Source of the DNA: JALZOC01 sp031361295
GTDB lineage: Bacteria > Acidobacteriota > Vicinamibacteria > Vicinamibacterales > 2-12-FULL-66-21
DNA: 5,264 nt
Assembly: GCA_031361295.1 (NCBI GenBank)
Contig: JANMCN010000129.1
Location: 1-5,264, forward strand
Direction: 5' to 3'
Under the pieces are notes generated by a model that saw nothing but the letters and a program-made list of their open reading frames with translations, searched no databases and was not told the origin of the DNA. Each line of letters starts with the position of its first letter. Positions within the stretch are counted from its first letter, which is position 1. Shown here in pieces: positions 4,522 to 5,264 of the stretch. The position numbers were made by a program, and so were the translations under genes.

Positions 4522-5264
4522 GTGGCGACCCTCGAACGACTCCGAAAGGTGAACGCCGCGGAGCTGCGGTTCCGGCTGGCTTGCGAGCTGCGGATCGCCG
4601 GCGGCCGTGTCCGGGCGGCGCTCAGGCCATCCAGCTGGAGGCGCGGCGATCTGGCTCGTGGGCTGCGCGCGCCCCGCTCGGGTGCGACCCGTATCGGCCG
4701 CGCCCGCATCGCGCTGCAGCAGGGGAAGTTCGACCTGGCGCATCGCGAGCTGGTCGCGCATTTCTCGTCCCGGACCCCGAGATTTCCACTGATACCCGCG
4801 GAACTGACGAACCTGGCCGTCTCCGTCACAGCCAGGTTCCCGGACGCACGCGACCACGCCTCGGCACGCGCCGACCGCATGCTCGACGGGCGATACGACG
4901 TGCTCGGGTATCACGACGTCGCGTACGGGATGCCGCCGCAATGGCTCAGGGATCCCGTCCACGACCGGCAGCCGCCGTTTGCGTTCTGGTCGGTCATCCC
5001 GTATCTGGAACCGCAGTACGGGGACCACAAGGTGATCTGGGAGATCAACCGACACCAGCACTGGCTCGGTCTCGGACGCGCGTACCAGCTCACAGGAGAC
5101 CGCCGGTACTACGAGGCCTTCGTCTCGCAGCTCGAGGACTGGATGGCGCGCAACCCGCCGCTCCAGGGCGTGAACTGGGCGAGCATGCTGGAGCTGGCAT
5201 TTCGATCGCTGTCGTGGGTGTGGGCGATCAATCTGTTTGTCGACGGTCCGGCTGAAGCCGGACC
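4522..5264 (+). CDS. Heparinase II/III family protein, N-terminal part (cut by window end)
   Basis: 247 codons are visible and the frame is open to the window end. Residues about 125-240 carry the heparinase II/III N-terminal alpha-toroid signature: GYHDVAYGMPPQW, HKVIWEINRHQHWLGLGRAYQLTGD, NPPLQGVNWASMLELAFRSLSWVW. In this family Asn/His in the EINRHQHW region and a later Tyr usually serve beta-elimination of uronate polysaccharides; the C-terminal beta-sandwich is outside the window. Exopolysaccharide clusters often carry such a protein, probably to trim or modify the polymer. No signal peptide is seen at either possible start, so export is unclear. The GTG at 4522 is chosen because ATLERLRKVNAAELRFRLACELR looks like a family N-terminus. 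The in-frame ATG at 4468 would overlap the glycosyltransferase end by 23 bases. Neither start has a clear ribosome site, and translational coupling is likely. Confidence 0.88.
   Translation, partial: MATLERLRKVNAAELRFRLACELRIAGGRVRAALRPSSWRRGDLARGLRAPRSGATRIGRARIALQQGKFDLAHRELVAHFSSRTPRFPLIPAELTNLAVSVTARFPDARDHASARADRMLDGRYDVLGYHDVAYGMPPQWLRDPVHDRQPPFAFWSVIPYLEPQYGDHKVIWEINRHQHWLGLGRAYQLTGDRRYYEAFVSQLEDWMARNPPLQGVNWASMLELAFRSLSWVWAINLFVDGPAEAG

Noticed and set aside
4351..5061. Minus-strand open frame of 236 codons
   Set aside because: It is antisense to the glycosyltransferase end and the clear heparinase II/III signature; its product is Arg/Pro-rich without motifs.

Overview
The window reads as chromosomal DNA of a high-GC Gram-negative bacterium. 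My best guess is Acidobacteriota (Vicinamibacteria-like). This rests on the GC-rich codon use, the style of the secreted proteins (signal peptide, jelly-roll module, Pro/Ala linker, enzyme) and the extracellular-polysaccharide gene content. It is an inference from style, not from a marker gene.

Layout. Two genes on the minus strand (987 down past base 1, and 2930-1428) encode secreted endonuclease/exonuclease/phosphatase (EEP) superfamily enzymes. Their catalytic domains are close paralogues, but their N-terminal modules are unrelated: a DNRLRE-type domain in one and a CBM6/35- or malectin-like domain in the other. Two plus-strand genes then run to the right edge: a GT4 glycosyltransferase (about 3345-4490) and the N-terminal half of a heparinase II/III-family protein (from about 4522, cut by the window end). 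These two look like one operon of an exopolysaccharide biosynthesis or processing locus.

The most interesting content is in the two intergenic regions (988-1427 and 2931-3344). Upstream of each EEP gene there is a sigma-54-type -24/-12 promoter (TGG...TTGC, correct 10-base gap). About 95 bases further upstream lies a shared operator-like block, TGTAA-N3-TTACA followed by ACAAACAGATGAGTT. An inverted GATGAGT copy sits beyond that. The promoter, the palindrome and the distal heptamer all superpose with one constant offset (1968 bases), while the DNA between them is not obviously similar. A third, better sigma-54 match (3308-3323) points the other way into the glycosyltransferase. The block at 3114-3213 could therefore serve as a shared enhancer for divergent transcription.

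Working together (inference): one sigma-54 enhancer-binding regulator would co-induce polysaccharide assembly (GT4), polysaccharide cleavage or modification (heparinase-like) and two exported EEP phosphodiesterases with different targeting modules. I see no RNA gene, mobile element, CRISPR array or convincing terminator.
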